The notes under the pieces were generated by a model. It worked only from the letters and a program-made list of their open reading frames with translations, made no database searches and was not told where the DNA came from. Below, in pieces: positions 16,068 to 26,017 of a stretch of 64,000 bases of DNA. The first letter of the stretch is position 1; each line of letters begins with the position of its first letter. The stretch is from contig OU696570.1 in assembly GCA_916048095.2 (NCBI GenBank), positions 5,881,518-5,945,517 of the forward strand, read 5' to 3'. This DNA comes from Sacculina carcini. Its lineage: Eukaryota; Arthropoda; Thecostraca; Sacculinidae. Made by a program: the position numbers and the translations under genes.

Positions 16068-19000
16068 GGCGAGCAGTGCGGTGGAGTGAGACTTGAGGGA
16101 GGAGGTCTGTGTGAGTCTGCCGCTCGCATTCTCTTCGGCAATGTCGAGTGGGCCAAATACCTACCAGCATTCAGCAGTCTGCCTCATAAAGACCAGGTGA
16201 CGCCAGCCTGTTCATATGCACAAGTACAAGAGCAAAACGATAAATACGAAGCATGCATCAGCTAAAGCGATCCGTAGATATGTATCAGCTAAGTGATTTG
16301 AGATATTTTTCCCTGATTCCATATTTCTCAATGATCAACATCTTCATTTTTCAAAACAGCGCTTATAAATCTAATGATTTTAATTTTCCCACTGAATTAA
16401 AGGTCAAGAAGTCAATAGAAACGAAATTACACGAATTCGGATTGATAAAACAAATTTTTTCTTTCTGTTCGATCTTCAATTTCCCAATTAGGTACCACTC
16501 CATTCGCACGGGTGGAGAATTATCCACTGGTTACAGACCACTGAGCAAAAGAAAGAATTTGAGTAATATAAAAAAACACTCGGCAATTGAAGCCTTGTTG
16601 ACTCTTATGACGATAAACACGATTGGTCAAGTCAAGTCAAACAAGTCAAGTCATTTATTCATTCGAAACAGCGGCTCATATATGAAGAGTAAAATCAGCG
16701 GTGAATAATCCGTGTACATGAATAGCTATATTTCTAGGCTCCAATGTGAGACATTATCTTGCATACACGTATGTGTTTGTGTGTCTGTGTGTATGCCTGA
16801 ATCACACGGTGTGCTAAATTTGCAGATGAATGAAACGGTATGTACGTGTGTGGTGTGCGTGTATTTTTGGACATAGTTGTGAGTTATGAAGTGCTATATG
16901 AGTTATGCTACAGCCTGATCAATATATTATCATTTATTTTGTATGTCACTTTCAGAGAGTGAACCTTGATTCTAAATTTCACCAGTCGTGGAAAAATTCA
17001 TGTAGATGCATGCAGCGCAGGTGTCATACGCTGTCGTGTCATTTGTCACAGGTCTAGTTAATGCACGCACTGTTATCTCACAACCACTACGCCACTCATA
17101 ATAACACAAAAGACTTGGTGTTTGCATTCAGACTGTGTTGCTACAGAACAGCTGGCGTCAGCTGTTTGTGCTGAGTCTGGCGCAGACGCTGCTTCCCGTC
17201 GAGGCTGATCAGCTGCTGCAGCTGGTGTCTCGCGACGGCTGCCAGCTGCCAGCCACCTGCGACCAGCAGCTACTCGAGCTGCTGCAGAATATTGGTCATC
17301 TGAGAGACACCGTTTGTCGACTGCGCGCGCTGCAGGTGGACGCCACCGAGTACATGTGTCTCAAGTGGATCGTGCTGTTTCACACAGGTGAGTCTATGAA
17401 AACGTCACATGATAATTCATGCCTTCCTCCTAGCTGCACTGTACATATAGACACTACTAGTTTCAACACATACGTGAGAGCATAGGTAATATATGCCTAG
17501 CATAGGTAACATTCTCCAATATTATAGCAAAAACTTAAATATCCTGAGGATAGAAAGGTGAAGAGATATAGAAAGCAATGAAGCCACCATTTACTTATCG
17601 GCATGTTTTTATTGAACCCATAATTATAGGATAAGTACTCAATATAACTCTCTTTATGATTTTGCAAAACCCCACGCTAATAAACATAGATTCATCCAGC
17701 GGAATACAGGGCCAACCTTAGATGACCGGAGGACCTAGGCAATTAAATTATTCGCGGTCCCAGATGAAATGAAAAATTATGAAATGAATACCCAAAGATA
17801 AAATTATGCAATTTATAAAGTGTTTGGAAATTTATCCAGATTAACCAATAACTGAAATTTAGACAACAATATTCATATAGATGACAAACTTTCTACAAAA
17901 ATCAATTTGTTTATTCTTTGATGGTAGCAGACTCGTGTGTAATTCAGAGACTCTACGATATATTTCTGATAGATAACATTGTCAGGATATAAGGCTGAAA
18001 TAGTTTATATAAAATTCAAATCGTAAAACTCGATGTTATACTAAGGGCTATATTCCTGCGTAATTTATGTATTAGGCCAATCGGAGGCTTTAGGAGGCCC
18101 CCTAGTTTTTCTATGTCCATGACTGTCCCTACTGAAGGGTCCGCACAAGGTCATCGAGTCTCATGCTTAATTATAAACACAACAAAGATATCGTACTGAT
18201 TTTAGCGCAGACAAAATGAGAAGCTGTAAAGGATTTCGGCTGATTAATAGGGATGTTAAAGAAGTAACGTAAAAATCAGAAAAAGTACCTTTATTTTCGA
18301 GAACAATTAACCTAAAGAAGCAACCTAAAATATGAAAAAAACATTTTTATTTTTGAGAAAAAGTACCCTAAGAAGTAACCTGAAAATCTATGAGTTTTAA
18401 TGATAGTATCACTTTTATATCTCTTTATCACATGTGTAACACGCCTTTGCTCATTAGTGCGCTATATGAAATACACGGTTTTTGTTGTTTGTTTGTGAAC
18501 CTAAAAAAGTAACCTAATAAACTACAAGAAGTAACCTAATAACCTATAAACAGAAACCTAAAATAACCCAACCTTCGTAAAAATAACCTCCTTCAATAAA
18601 GGTCAACTTCTGTTTGCAGTTCCGAAGGAGGAAAATACACCAGTCCTTCTCTTCTATCCTCTTTCCGAGTTGGTACTATTTTTCCACCCTATTTTCACAA
18701 CAAACTACCAAAGTGACTTAATATTATTAGGCTAACATCGCAAAAAGGAGCATAACCATCAAAATGCAATTTTATGTGGAAGGCTAATCCAAAAGTGAAA
18801 TACACTATTTGCAAATGTAAATATTTTTTAGTAATGGTCGCAATAATGTTCTTTATATTGTTTCAATGGAATTTTTTTATCAAATAAGCACGTACTACAG
18901 CTTGTATATTAGTGTGAGCGTAAACACTGCATGTGTGAATGCTACCCGTCCTCCCATATGTAGCAGACTGTGAGCATAAGTAAGACTGCATATATATGAC

Positions 19001-20124
19001 TGATGTATGTAGAGCATATGAAAGACTGTGAGCACCCTGTGCTCACAGTCTTATAAATGTCAAACGTGGGAAATGGCGCTATCTCACGCCCTGAAAATCA
19101 AGTATCGGCGTACTGCTAAGTGCTACAGTGCAGTATCGGGTATAGAGAGCTCACACATCGTACTATACCACGCTCCAAACATCTCACGACACCCTTCGTG
19201 GACATTTGGAAGAAAATGGAAGAACGCTATCCTGCGTACCCAAAAACGTATAAATATCGAGTAGCACAGATATTAAGGTGAATATCAATTGCTAAATCCT
19301 AACAGCAGAAATTTTTACATTTATTGATCTTCAGACCTAATATTCCATCTCTTTTCCTATTTAATCCTCATATATACCGTTTTTGTGCCTCTTATCTGCA
19401 AAAAGTCACCTCACTTTGTGGTAAACTTTCCTAATAACAAGATAAATTACAAAAGCTAACCTGACGATAAAAAAGTAACCTAAAAGCAAAGAAAAGTAAC
19501 CTAACGATGAAAAGCAACTTTTGGTAACCTAATAACTTTTTTTACAATTATCGTACACAACTTTTTTATGCAGTTTTAGGTAGCTTATGAAAAAGTGACC
19601 TTTAGGTGAAAAAGTAACTTGATTAACTTTTGACAGCCCTACTGATTAATAAATTAGCCTTGCATGCACCAAGACGCTTGTCGTAAAATAGTTCTATGTC
19701 GTATAATTATATATATAATTACAGGTCACAAGCGTTGAGTTTCAAAATGAGTTTGAATTGAGTGGCAGCATCTTAGTGACCAATCGGCTAATTGGTTGAA
19801 AAATCTATTCATGATATGAACGTGCTGTTCGTCGGTGATGTGTCGATAGATTTGGGCAGCTGTTCGGCCCTGTCCGGCCAACAGCTGCACCAGCCGGCAG
19901 CCGTCAGCTTACTGCAGGACCAGGCTCAACTGGCGTTGTTCCGCTACGTCACGGCCGCTCATCCTTGCCAGCCAATCAGACTGTCGCGGCTACTGCTATT
20001 GACGGCCGCTCTCAAAGACACGGCCTCCAGCGGCGTCCTAGAGAGGTTGTTCTTCGAACGTACCCTGCGCAACTTCACTGTCGAGAGGCTCATCGGTGAT
20101 ATGCTGAAGAAAAACGACTCATAG
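9267..20124 (+). CDS. tll: Tailless/TLX orphan nuclear receptor (NR2E1), seven exons
   Basis: A transcription factor of the NR2E1 family, usually a repressor, with roles in terminal patterning, optic lobe and neural stem cells in studied animals. Exons: 9267-9312, 12541-12641, 13056-13191, 15421-15794, 16068-16196, 17132-17387, 19850-20124. All phases agree and give 438 aa, longer than human TLX (385 aa) because of the hinge. Residues 16-94 form the two-zinc-finger DNA-binding domain: C24, C27, C41, C44 in finger 1 with P-box CDGCAGFF, and C60, C68, C78, C81 in finger 2, followed by the [18 protein letters not shown] box typical of this subfamily. Residues 115-219 are a Ser/Ala/Pro-rich hinge. 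The ligand-binding domain starts near residue 233 (CESAARILF ... WAKYLPAF) and ends [11 protein letters not shown]. Exon 7's acceptor is the least certain junction. Introns 1 and 6 hold transposons. Confidence 0.95.
9817..10202. mobile_element. hAT-like MITE, CATGGACGTAG family, in tll intron 1
   Basis: 386 bp, opposite orientation to the 33248 copy. Flanks 9809-9816 and 10203-10210 are both ATTAGTAT. It contains the family's GGGGGTATATATATCCCC and GAATATGCAATTATACCCC blocks. Confidence 0.88.
10345..10712. mobile_element. hAT-like MITE, CATGGACGTAG family, second copy in tll intron 1
   Basis: 368 bp, same orientation as the copy at 9817. The putative 8-bp duplications GTTTTGAG (10337-10344) and GTGTTTAG (10713-10720) match at 6 of 8 positions, so this looks like an older insertion. 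Confidence 0.75.
10713..12540. other. Rest of tll intron 1
   Basis: Contains GT/CA clusters at about 11318-11375, 11510-11555 and 11670-11760. No exon found. Confidence 0.6.
12541..12641 (+). CDS. tll: tll exon 2 (first zinc finger)
   Basis: The acceptor is ...GTTCAG|GT and the donor AAG|GTGAGC. It encodes [11 protein letters not shown] through GCAGFFK, residues 16-49, with the four zinc-binding cysteines of finger 1 and the P-box. Confidence 0.95.
13056..13191 (+). CDS. tll: tll exon 3 (second zinc finger)
   Basis: The acceptor is GTCACAG|AGG and the donor G|GTGAGT. It encodes [11 protein letters not shown] through MNKD with the [12 protein letters not shown] finger-2 core. Intron 2 (12642-13055) is only 414 bp and shows no repeat. 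Confidence 0.95.
13192..15420. other. tll intron 3
   Basis: Non-coding. It holds a CA tract at about 14488-14514, a 23-bp minisatellite at 14739-14862 and otherwise AT-rich sequence. Confidence 0.7.
14739..14862. repeat. 23-bp minisatellite, about 5.4 units
   Basis: The unit is CTAATTACTCCGGAACTACTGGG. Alternate units carry CTAGTTA and GGA in place of CTAATTA and GGG, giving a 46-bp higher-order period. It lies in tll intron 3. Confidence 0.9.
15421..15794 (+). CDS. tll: tll exon 4 (T/A boxes and hinge)
   Basis: The acceptor is AAACAG|CA and the donor AAG|GTAAAT. It opens with [15 protein letters not shown], diagnostic of tll/TLX, then a Ser/Thr/Ala/Pro-rich hinge of about 100 residues, longer than in vertebrate TLX. 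Confidence 0.93.
16024..16067 (+). promoter_or_regulatory. (TG)n 3' splice site of tll exon 5
   Basis: About 20 uninterrupted TG repeats run directly into CAG|GGC, so the usual pyrimidine tract is replaced by a UG repeat in the pre-mRNA. UG repeats are known binding sites for TDP-43 and CELF proteins. Confidence 0.8.
16068..16196 (+). CDS. tll: tll exon 5 (start of ligand-binding domain)
   Basis: Encodes [20 protein letters not shown] and continues through helix 3 ([16 protein letters not shown]). The donor is CAG|GTGACG, phase 0. Confidence 0.9.
16197..17131. other. tll intron 5 with a degenerate repeat
   Basis: About 16360-16543 matches, in opposite orientation, the repeat at 59492-59780 and ends CCACTGGTTACAGACCACTG, resembling a hAT terminus. 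A 151-aa open frame at 16253-16708 comes from this repeat and is not considered a gene. Confidence 0.5.
17132..17387 (+). CDS. tll: tll exon 6 (ligand-binding domain core)
   Basis: The acceptor is GCATTCAG|ACT and the donor G|GTGAGT. It encodes [16 protein letters not shown], the helix 4-5 signature of the receptor superfamily, through [16 protein letters not shown]. Confidence 0.93.
18248..19641 (+). mobile_element. hAT-like element, TAGGG-TGTCAAAA family, copy 1
   Basis: 1394 bp within tll intron 6. The ends are TAGGGATGTTAAAG and (reverse complement) TAGGGCTGTCAAAAGTTA. The flanks 18240-18247 and 19642-19649 are both CTGATTAA, a perfect 8-bp target duplication. The subterminal parts are dense in AAAGTAACCTAA-type repeats and the middle is unique to the family. 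No transposase seen, so presumably mobilised in trans. Confidence 0.88.
19850..20124 (+). CDS. tll: tll exon 7 (C-terminal ligand-binding domain, stop)
   Basis: Encodes [20 protein letters not shown] and on to [11 protein letters not shown] and a TAG stop, colinear with the end of human TLX. The acceptor is placed at GTCGATAG|AT because it is the only AG in phase with exon 6; the stronger-looking GGCAG at 19855-19859 is out of phase. Confidence 0.85.
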
Positions 20125-20240
20125 AATATTCTTATTTGTCATCAGCGGCTTACAATCTCCCCATATCTCCGCAATTATCCCACAAATATCCCCTAACTTC
20201 TCCTGTGTGAACACCAACGGACAGAAGACGAGAATTGAAA

Positions 20241-20246
20241 AATAAA
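20241..20246 (+). terminator. Poly(A) signal of tll
   Basis: AATAAA 117 bases after the stop codon, the first canonical hexamer in the 3' flank. Confidence 0.6.
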
Positions 20247-20402
20247 TTAAAGTATTTTTCAGCGGAACTGCGTTGACGAGAGAGTGTATGTATATATAAC
20301 ATATTTGAGAATATGGGCACATTTAAGCTCAAAACAGTCATTAATTATTTTTTTAAGCCAGACTTTGGGCAGCAGTTTCTTCCGTCGCCTTGGTTTGGTA
20401 TT

Positions 20403-20419
20403 TGTGTGTGTGTTTGTGT

Positions 20420-20484
<65 letters not shown>
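20403..20484. repeat. (TG)n microsatellite
   Basis: About 80 bp of TG with a few interruptions, just downstream of tll. Confidence 0.9.
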
Positions 20485-20487
<3 letters not shown>

Positions 20488-20796
20488 TAAATGCCTTAAA
20501 TCTACGCTAATGAGTTTTTGACCACACTTTTGGAAATACATATGGAAAAATGGTGTATTGTATATATGAAGTCGCGAGAATGTTGCACTTTCGACACTGT
20601 ATGGAAATAGCATGCCAATTACGTCATATGTTGCAAGCAGACTGTTTTAGCCATGAGCTGTGGAAATACTTGAATGTCTGGATATTATTCTTATGGAGTG
20701 TACACGTGATGTATATACGAATTTAGCTATTGACTACTGAATACAATGTTATGCGTGCGATGTATCGATGTGTGTCCGTATTTGTGACGAAAGGTA

Positions 20797-20935
20797 GAAA
20801 ATGGGTTCAAAGGTTAAATGGTTAAAGACCCCAAGTGACAGCTGCTACACGGGAAGAAGCCGAAGCTTATGAACAGACAGGTGTACCTCGTGCAGCTCGC
20901 TGCCACCGCAGAGTCGAATAAAATTATTATTCCCA
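20797..20935 (-). repeat. SINE body fragment
   Basis: The block around 20833-20918 (AAGTGACAGCTGCTACACGG onward) is nearly identical to 45453-45530, which sits next to a tRNA-like head. This copy lacks the head. Confidence 0.55.
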
Positions 20936-21513
20936 TATATATAAAATTCCCAACTCTAATCATAATATTAGAATTCACCCTAAATGCATATACGCCTTTA
21001 TGTGCCGTATATGCACAAAATGCACAACATGCATATCTGAAAAACTAGAGGAGATGAGTAAAAATGGACTTCAAATTTGAATTCAGCACTCTGAAATTAG
21101 GTAAAATCGGGCGTTTTTGTGCTTGCCTAATATTCGTTGTAAATCAGTGTAATTAATCACAGTGCAACTTCAGGATGGGTTGTTGCCGTTTTTCGAGGAG
21201 CCGAATGTGTTCCGAGCCAATTATAACCAGCTCCTACAGAAAATAAACAAGAAACCGATTTGTGCGATACATAAATATTGATACATACACATAGTGCTAG
21301 AGCACTAGCAAAAACGTGACAGAAAAACTGTGCCTGTAATGAATACTATATTAGCGTGGTTATTTTGGAAAAGTATCGAGCTTGTAGTGTTATTGTCATG
21401 TTGTTTACGCCCATTGTTATATATGTGTGCATTTGGTTTTAGTATACAATGGTTTTGGTTTGTCTGTGTGTATGTGCGCGCGCGTGTTCGCAAGTGCAGG
21501 CTCGTGTTTGATC

Positions 21514-21720
21514 TGTGACGCACGCGGGTCATCGACCTCTGTTATGGGCGATAAATAGGAGCGTGTCTCTGTATGTATGCGCGTGTGCAGGGCAAGTGAC
21601 CAGTGACTTGAACAGTCCTGTCAGAGCTGGTCCTGGTTGGGGTCGCGTTGAGCATAGCGCTTGCTGCCTAATACAATGTGTGTGTGTTTTTCCTCACCTT
21701 TACGTGGCTTCATCGCCACA
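21514..21720 (+). repeat. 5' LTR of a Ty3/gypsy element
   Basis: A 207-bp segment from TGTGACG to CGCCACA, with a TATA-like ATAAATA near 21551 and immediately followed by a primer-binding site. Only one LTR is visible, so its borders rest on the TG...CA ends and the primer site. Confidence 0.6.
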
Positions 21721-24700
21721 CTGGTGACCCGAGTGAGGAGCTATTGTGATTTTTCCTTCGTTAAGGCAGCTTTTGCGCTATTTATCTGTAGCTTGCTAAG
21801 TGTTTTTCGACCAGTTTTTGTTATTAAATTTTCGACATTTACGATGGCGACAAGACCGATGCAAGTAATTCTACAAATCCCTTCGTTTTGGCTCATGTTG
21901 CTGTCAAAACACCGCCATTTCTACCGAAGTCGGTGAGCGGGTGGCTGGCTATATTGGAGGCGCAATTTCATCGGGCAAAGGTGACCGCTGAAGACACCAA
22001 TTATTTCATGCCATCTCGGCTCTCCCTGCCAATGTAGTCTCCAAGATTAGCCCCCTGCCAATGTAGTCTCCAGATTAGTCCAGAAGTATTGGCGGACCAC
22101 AAATACGTCGAACTGAAAGCGGCTCTAGAAAAAGCATTATCTCGTACAAAGACTGAACTCCTTGAGGAGCTTCTGTCGGGAACATCATTCAGTGGCCGAG
22201 CATCAGTAGTTATGACTGAGCTGAGACAAACAGCTGCAATGGCTGGGGTGGGAGACTGGTACGACATCGCTTCTTAAAAACCTTGTCCCCAGTGATCGCC
22301 ACGGCTCTTGCAGCTCAAATGGATTTGACATTGGAGAAACTCGGGTCGTTGGCTGACGATTTAAAGCATCTGTCACGTGAGGAAAACTGCCTAAGCGTTT
22401 CAATGCGTCGAAATATGTCCGGTGGTACAGATCGAGACCGAGGTGGCAGTCCAACCAGGTACTCCATTAGAGTGAATTCAGTTGAGCGTGGCAATCTTTC
22501 TCTGAATGTTCGTCCGTATCGTGCAGGTCAACGGCCTCAGGTGTGTCGGGGGCACCTGTATTGCGGGCGAGCTGCACGTACATACAAGCATTGGTGCCAA
22601 TGGCCCGACAAATCACAAGACTTGCAAAGTCTACCGCCATCAAGACCTGGCTCGCGAGCAGCTTCACCAGCAAATGACGAAGTACAGGAAAACTAGCAAG
22701 GCAGGCGGCTTCGATCCCGACTCACCGTCTGCCGCTGCTAAAAGTCGCCGCTAAAGTAGGAACAGTTGCTGCAAACTTCCTCGTCGACACATGGGTGGCG
22801 GTATCTTTTGTACCCCCTTCCCTGGTGTCTGGTGTGCCACTGCAGCACTGTGTAGTTAGAATTACATGGGCCAGTGGCGAGTTTATCCGAGTGCACGGTG
22901 AGGTTAAGCTGAGCGTCAGCATTCGACATTTGCGGCGGAGCTTTGTATGGCAGTTTGTTGTTGCCGAGGAAGTGCAGCCTTTGTTGGGGCAAGACTTCCT
23001 TTCAGAATTTGACCTGACAGTTGACTGTCGGCGTCGATGTCTCATAGACAGCGTCACTGGTGTTGCTGCGAAGTGTGTTGTTCTAGCTGACACAACAACA
23101 TGCGGAGTTGTCATGAATGATCTGTCCCACCTACCGTCGCAAGTGCGTTCTCTGTTAACACTGTACCCGTCATTGACGGCACCCTCTAGCGGAGAACGTA
23201 TTGTCAAGTCGCATGTATGTGATGTCACTCATGATATAGATACCGGCAGCGCGACACATACATGCGCATCACCACGTCGCATCAATCCAGAGCGTCAACG
23301 AGCAGCCAAATTGGCGTTCAATCAGCTGCTTCAACAAGGAGTGATTAGACCGTCAAAGTCACCATGGTCCTCATCGTTGCATTTGGTAGTGAAAAACACG
23401 CCTGGAGAGTGGAGAGTGCCCGGTGATTACCGCTCACTGAATCTTCTCACAACGCCGGATCACTACCCATTGCCTCCCATCAAAGATTTGTCTGCTCGTA
23501 TAGGAGGTAAGACTATTTTTAGCAAATTGGACTTGATAAAAGCATACTACAATATTCCCATGGCGCCACAAGACATCCAGAAAACAGCAGTAACAACACC
23601 ATTTGGCTTGTTTGAATACGTGTTTCTTCCTCTGGGTCTACGCAACAGTGGTGCAACGTTCCAGAGATTCATGGACGGAATCTTTCGATCTCTTTCGTGT
23701 GTGTTCGTCTATTTAGATGATATTCTTGTATTTTCCGAAAACGAACAACAACATGCTGCCGATCTTGAGGTTGTTTGTGCGCTGCTTCACCAGCACAAGT
23801 TACGTTTGGCGCTTAACAAGTGCGATTTTTTGTCGACTCTGTGTAATTTTTGGGACATCATGTGAGTAGCGGCGGTATACAACCTCCAGCCAGCCGTATT
23901 GATGTCATAGTAAGCCTATCCCAGCCAAAAGATACCGTAGGTCTCCGGAGGTTTCTGGGCATGGCTGGTTTCTACCGCCAAATGATGCCAAAGTTCGCCG
24001 ATGTGGTTTTCCCTCTGTCTAAGATGCTTAGACTGCAACCACAAAAGGGGCCAGTGAGACAACGGAGGCTTTCGCAGCCGTGAAGCGGCTACTCTCAAAT
24101 GCGTGCACTCTTGCCGGCTTGCATCCCATGTGTGGTGATTTTCAACTAGTTTCAGACTGTTCCGCGCGAGCAGCAGGGGCTGCGTTGCACCAGGTGATTG
24201 ACGGCGTACCGCATGTTATAGCGTTTTCAGCCAAAAGCTGTCGCAACAGAAGCGAAAGTACGCTACATTCGGCAGGGAGTTGCTGGCAGCCTACCTGGCG
24301 GTGCTCCACTTTCGCCACATTACCCAGGGTGGTCGGATAATTCCATTCACCGACCACAAGCCGCTGATAGGGGCGTTCAACAGCCAGAAACCTGCTAATC
24401 TGGATCGCCAACAGCGCCATTTGTCGCTGCTTGCAGAATTTGTATCCGAAGTACAATATATCAGAGGAGCCAACAATGTGGTATCCGACTGCCTGTCCAG
24501 ACCAGCCAGTAGTGTGGAGGTGGATGCTTGGAATTTGCCAGCGTCGGCGGCCGCCCAAGCCGCCGATGCTGAAACGCAGAGTATCCGATCAGGCTGAAAA
24601 AATATAGAGTCAGTGGAACACCCACTCCTTCGTGAGACTTCGCACAATCACCCAAAACCATTTGTTCCAGCTCAAGTGCGACATAAGGTGTTTGACAGCT

Positions 24701-25460
24701 TGCACAACATCTCGCATCCTGGGATCAACGGCACGTTACGGTTGCTGAAGTCGCGCTACTACTGGCCATCATTAGATCACGATGCCAAATCGTGGGTGCG
24801 GTTCTGTATTAACTGTCAGCGGGCATAATTCACCAGCACACGAAGCCTCCAGTCCAACAGTTTGCTGAAGCCGCTGGCCGGGGCGAGACCGTCCATATAG
24901 ATATCATCGGACCTCTGCCCGAGCAGGCATCGCTCTCGTGCTCTCTGCCGTTGCGCTGTGTTAACGTGCATAGATCGAGCCACTCGCTGGATAGAAGCAG
25001 TTCCGCTGTGTGACATTACAGCTTAATCTCTCGCTCGCTCCTTCTTTGCGAAGTGGGTTGCCCGCTTTGGTGTGCCAATCCACTGATAGAGAGAGACAAT
25101 TTGAAAGCGCGGTTTCAACATCTGGTCCAATGCATAGGTTTTCACAGGGTGAGCACCACTGCGTATCACCCTCAAAGTAATGGCAGGATTGAGCGACGCC
25201 ATCGTGTGCTCAAGGCGTCCATCATGGCACGAGGTAAAAACTGGCTGACAGCTCTACCAGTGGTACTTCTCGGCATAAGTATGCTGCCCACTGAAGCAAG
25301 CATATCACCGTTTAGTGCAGTGACGGGAACATAACTTGTATGCCCCCGCATAGTAGTTGAGCGTGACGCTCCTGCAGCTGTCCAGCAAGAGTTTGTGCGG
25401 GAACTAGCTCGCCGAATGACAGAGCTGGATTTCCGACGTCTGTCTGAGTCATCATTTAAT
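21721..25460 (+). pseudogene. Decayed Ty3/gypsy gag-pol (CsRn1-like)
   Basis: Domains in order: gag (about 21844-22754) with a capsid-like stretch (LADHKYVELKAALEKALSRT); protease (about 22770-23060); reverse transcriptase (about 23275-23850) with intact YLDDILVFS; RNase H (about 24075-24560) with SDCSARAAG and TDHKPL; integrase with zinc-binding HNISH ... CINC (24700-24825) and core traces including HIDIIGP, TDRERQF and NGRIERRHR to about 25335. The frame is broken several times (for example near 22277, 22750, 23850, 24070, 24285 and across 24829-25050). The protease active site DTG reads DTW. The pol C-terminus and 3' LTR are missing, so it is a dead copy. The tRNA-Trp primer site fits the CsRn1 assignment. 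Confidence 0.9.
21722..21733 (+). other. Primer-binding site matching tRNA-Trp
   Basis: TGGTGACCCGAG, starting one base after the LTR, is complementary to the 3' end of arthropod tRNA-Trp (…GGGTCACCA). tRNA-Trp priming is known for the CsRn1/Kabuki-like group of Ty3/gypsy elements. Confidence 0.6.
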
Positions 25461-25920
25461 GGATTCTTGATAGGTATACCAGAATATAGAAATACAAACG
25501 ACGTAATAACAGACCTTATTTATTTCATATTTATTCATACAACTCCTGCACGAGGATTAAGCAAAACTACGTTTTTCAGGAAAAATATAATACAGGGGTT
25601 ACACATATGATTTCTTCTAAAAAATCAGTAATACTGGCACCCCCTAGGAACCAAGCTCTTCCGCCTTAGGGGTGCGAGCACCCCCCATTAAGAGCCCCTA
25701 AGTTAACGTAAACTAACCAAAAATCACACTACTGAATTTTAGCATATTTTAAATGTCGGTAAATTTATACGTAAAATTGGCTATTTTTAACAGTCTAGCC
25801 AGCCATACAAACTTGACGTCGTACCAGAAATATGCCAATAAATCATAAAATTCATATTTTATTAAAATTAAGAGACCTTAAATGAAGAAATTCATATTGA
25901 CCACCTGGTCAATATAATAA
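25461..25920. other. Unassigned non-coding sequence after the gypsy element
   Basis: No LTR or coding segment found. AT-rich, with a short C-rich patch near 25638-25695. Confidence 0.4.
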
Positions 25921-26017
25921 AGGCGTAGATGTCTGTCGAGGCTCGGTAGGATGACAGTCATCATGCATTAGTGTTCAAAGTTGACTCAGTTGGTTGCATG
26001 GGACCCTCAACCGTTTA

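Noticed and set aside
16253-16708. 151-codon frame in tll intron 5
   Set aside because: It lies in a repeat that also occurs at 59492-59780 on the other strand; the resemblance is due to shared transposon DNA.
17700-18130. Possible further transposon with CAGGGCCAACCTTAG end in tll intron 6
   Set aside because: No matching inverted end or target duplication could be found.
19855-19859. GGCAG as acceptor for the last tll exon
   Set aside because: It looks stronger than the chosen ATAG site but is out of phase with the exon 6 donor.
20930-20965. TTCCCAACTCTAATCA resembling the end of the 7029-8141 hAT family
   Set aside because: No partner end or duplication nearby; too short to call.
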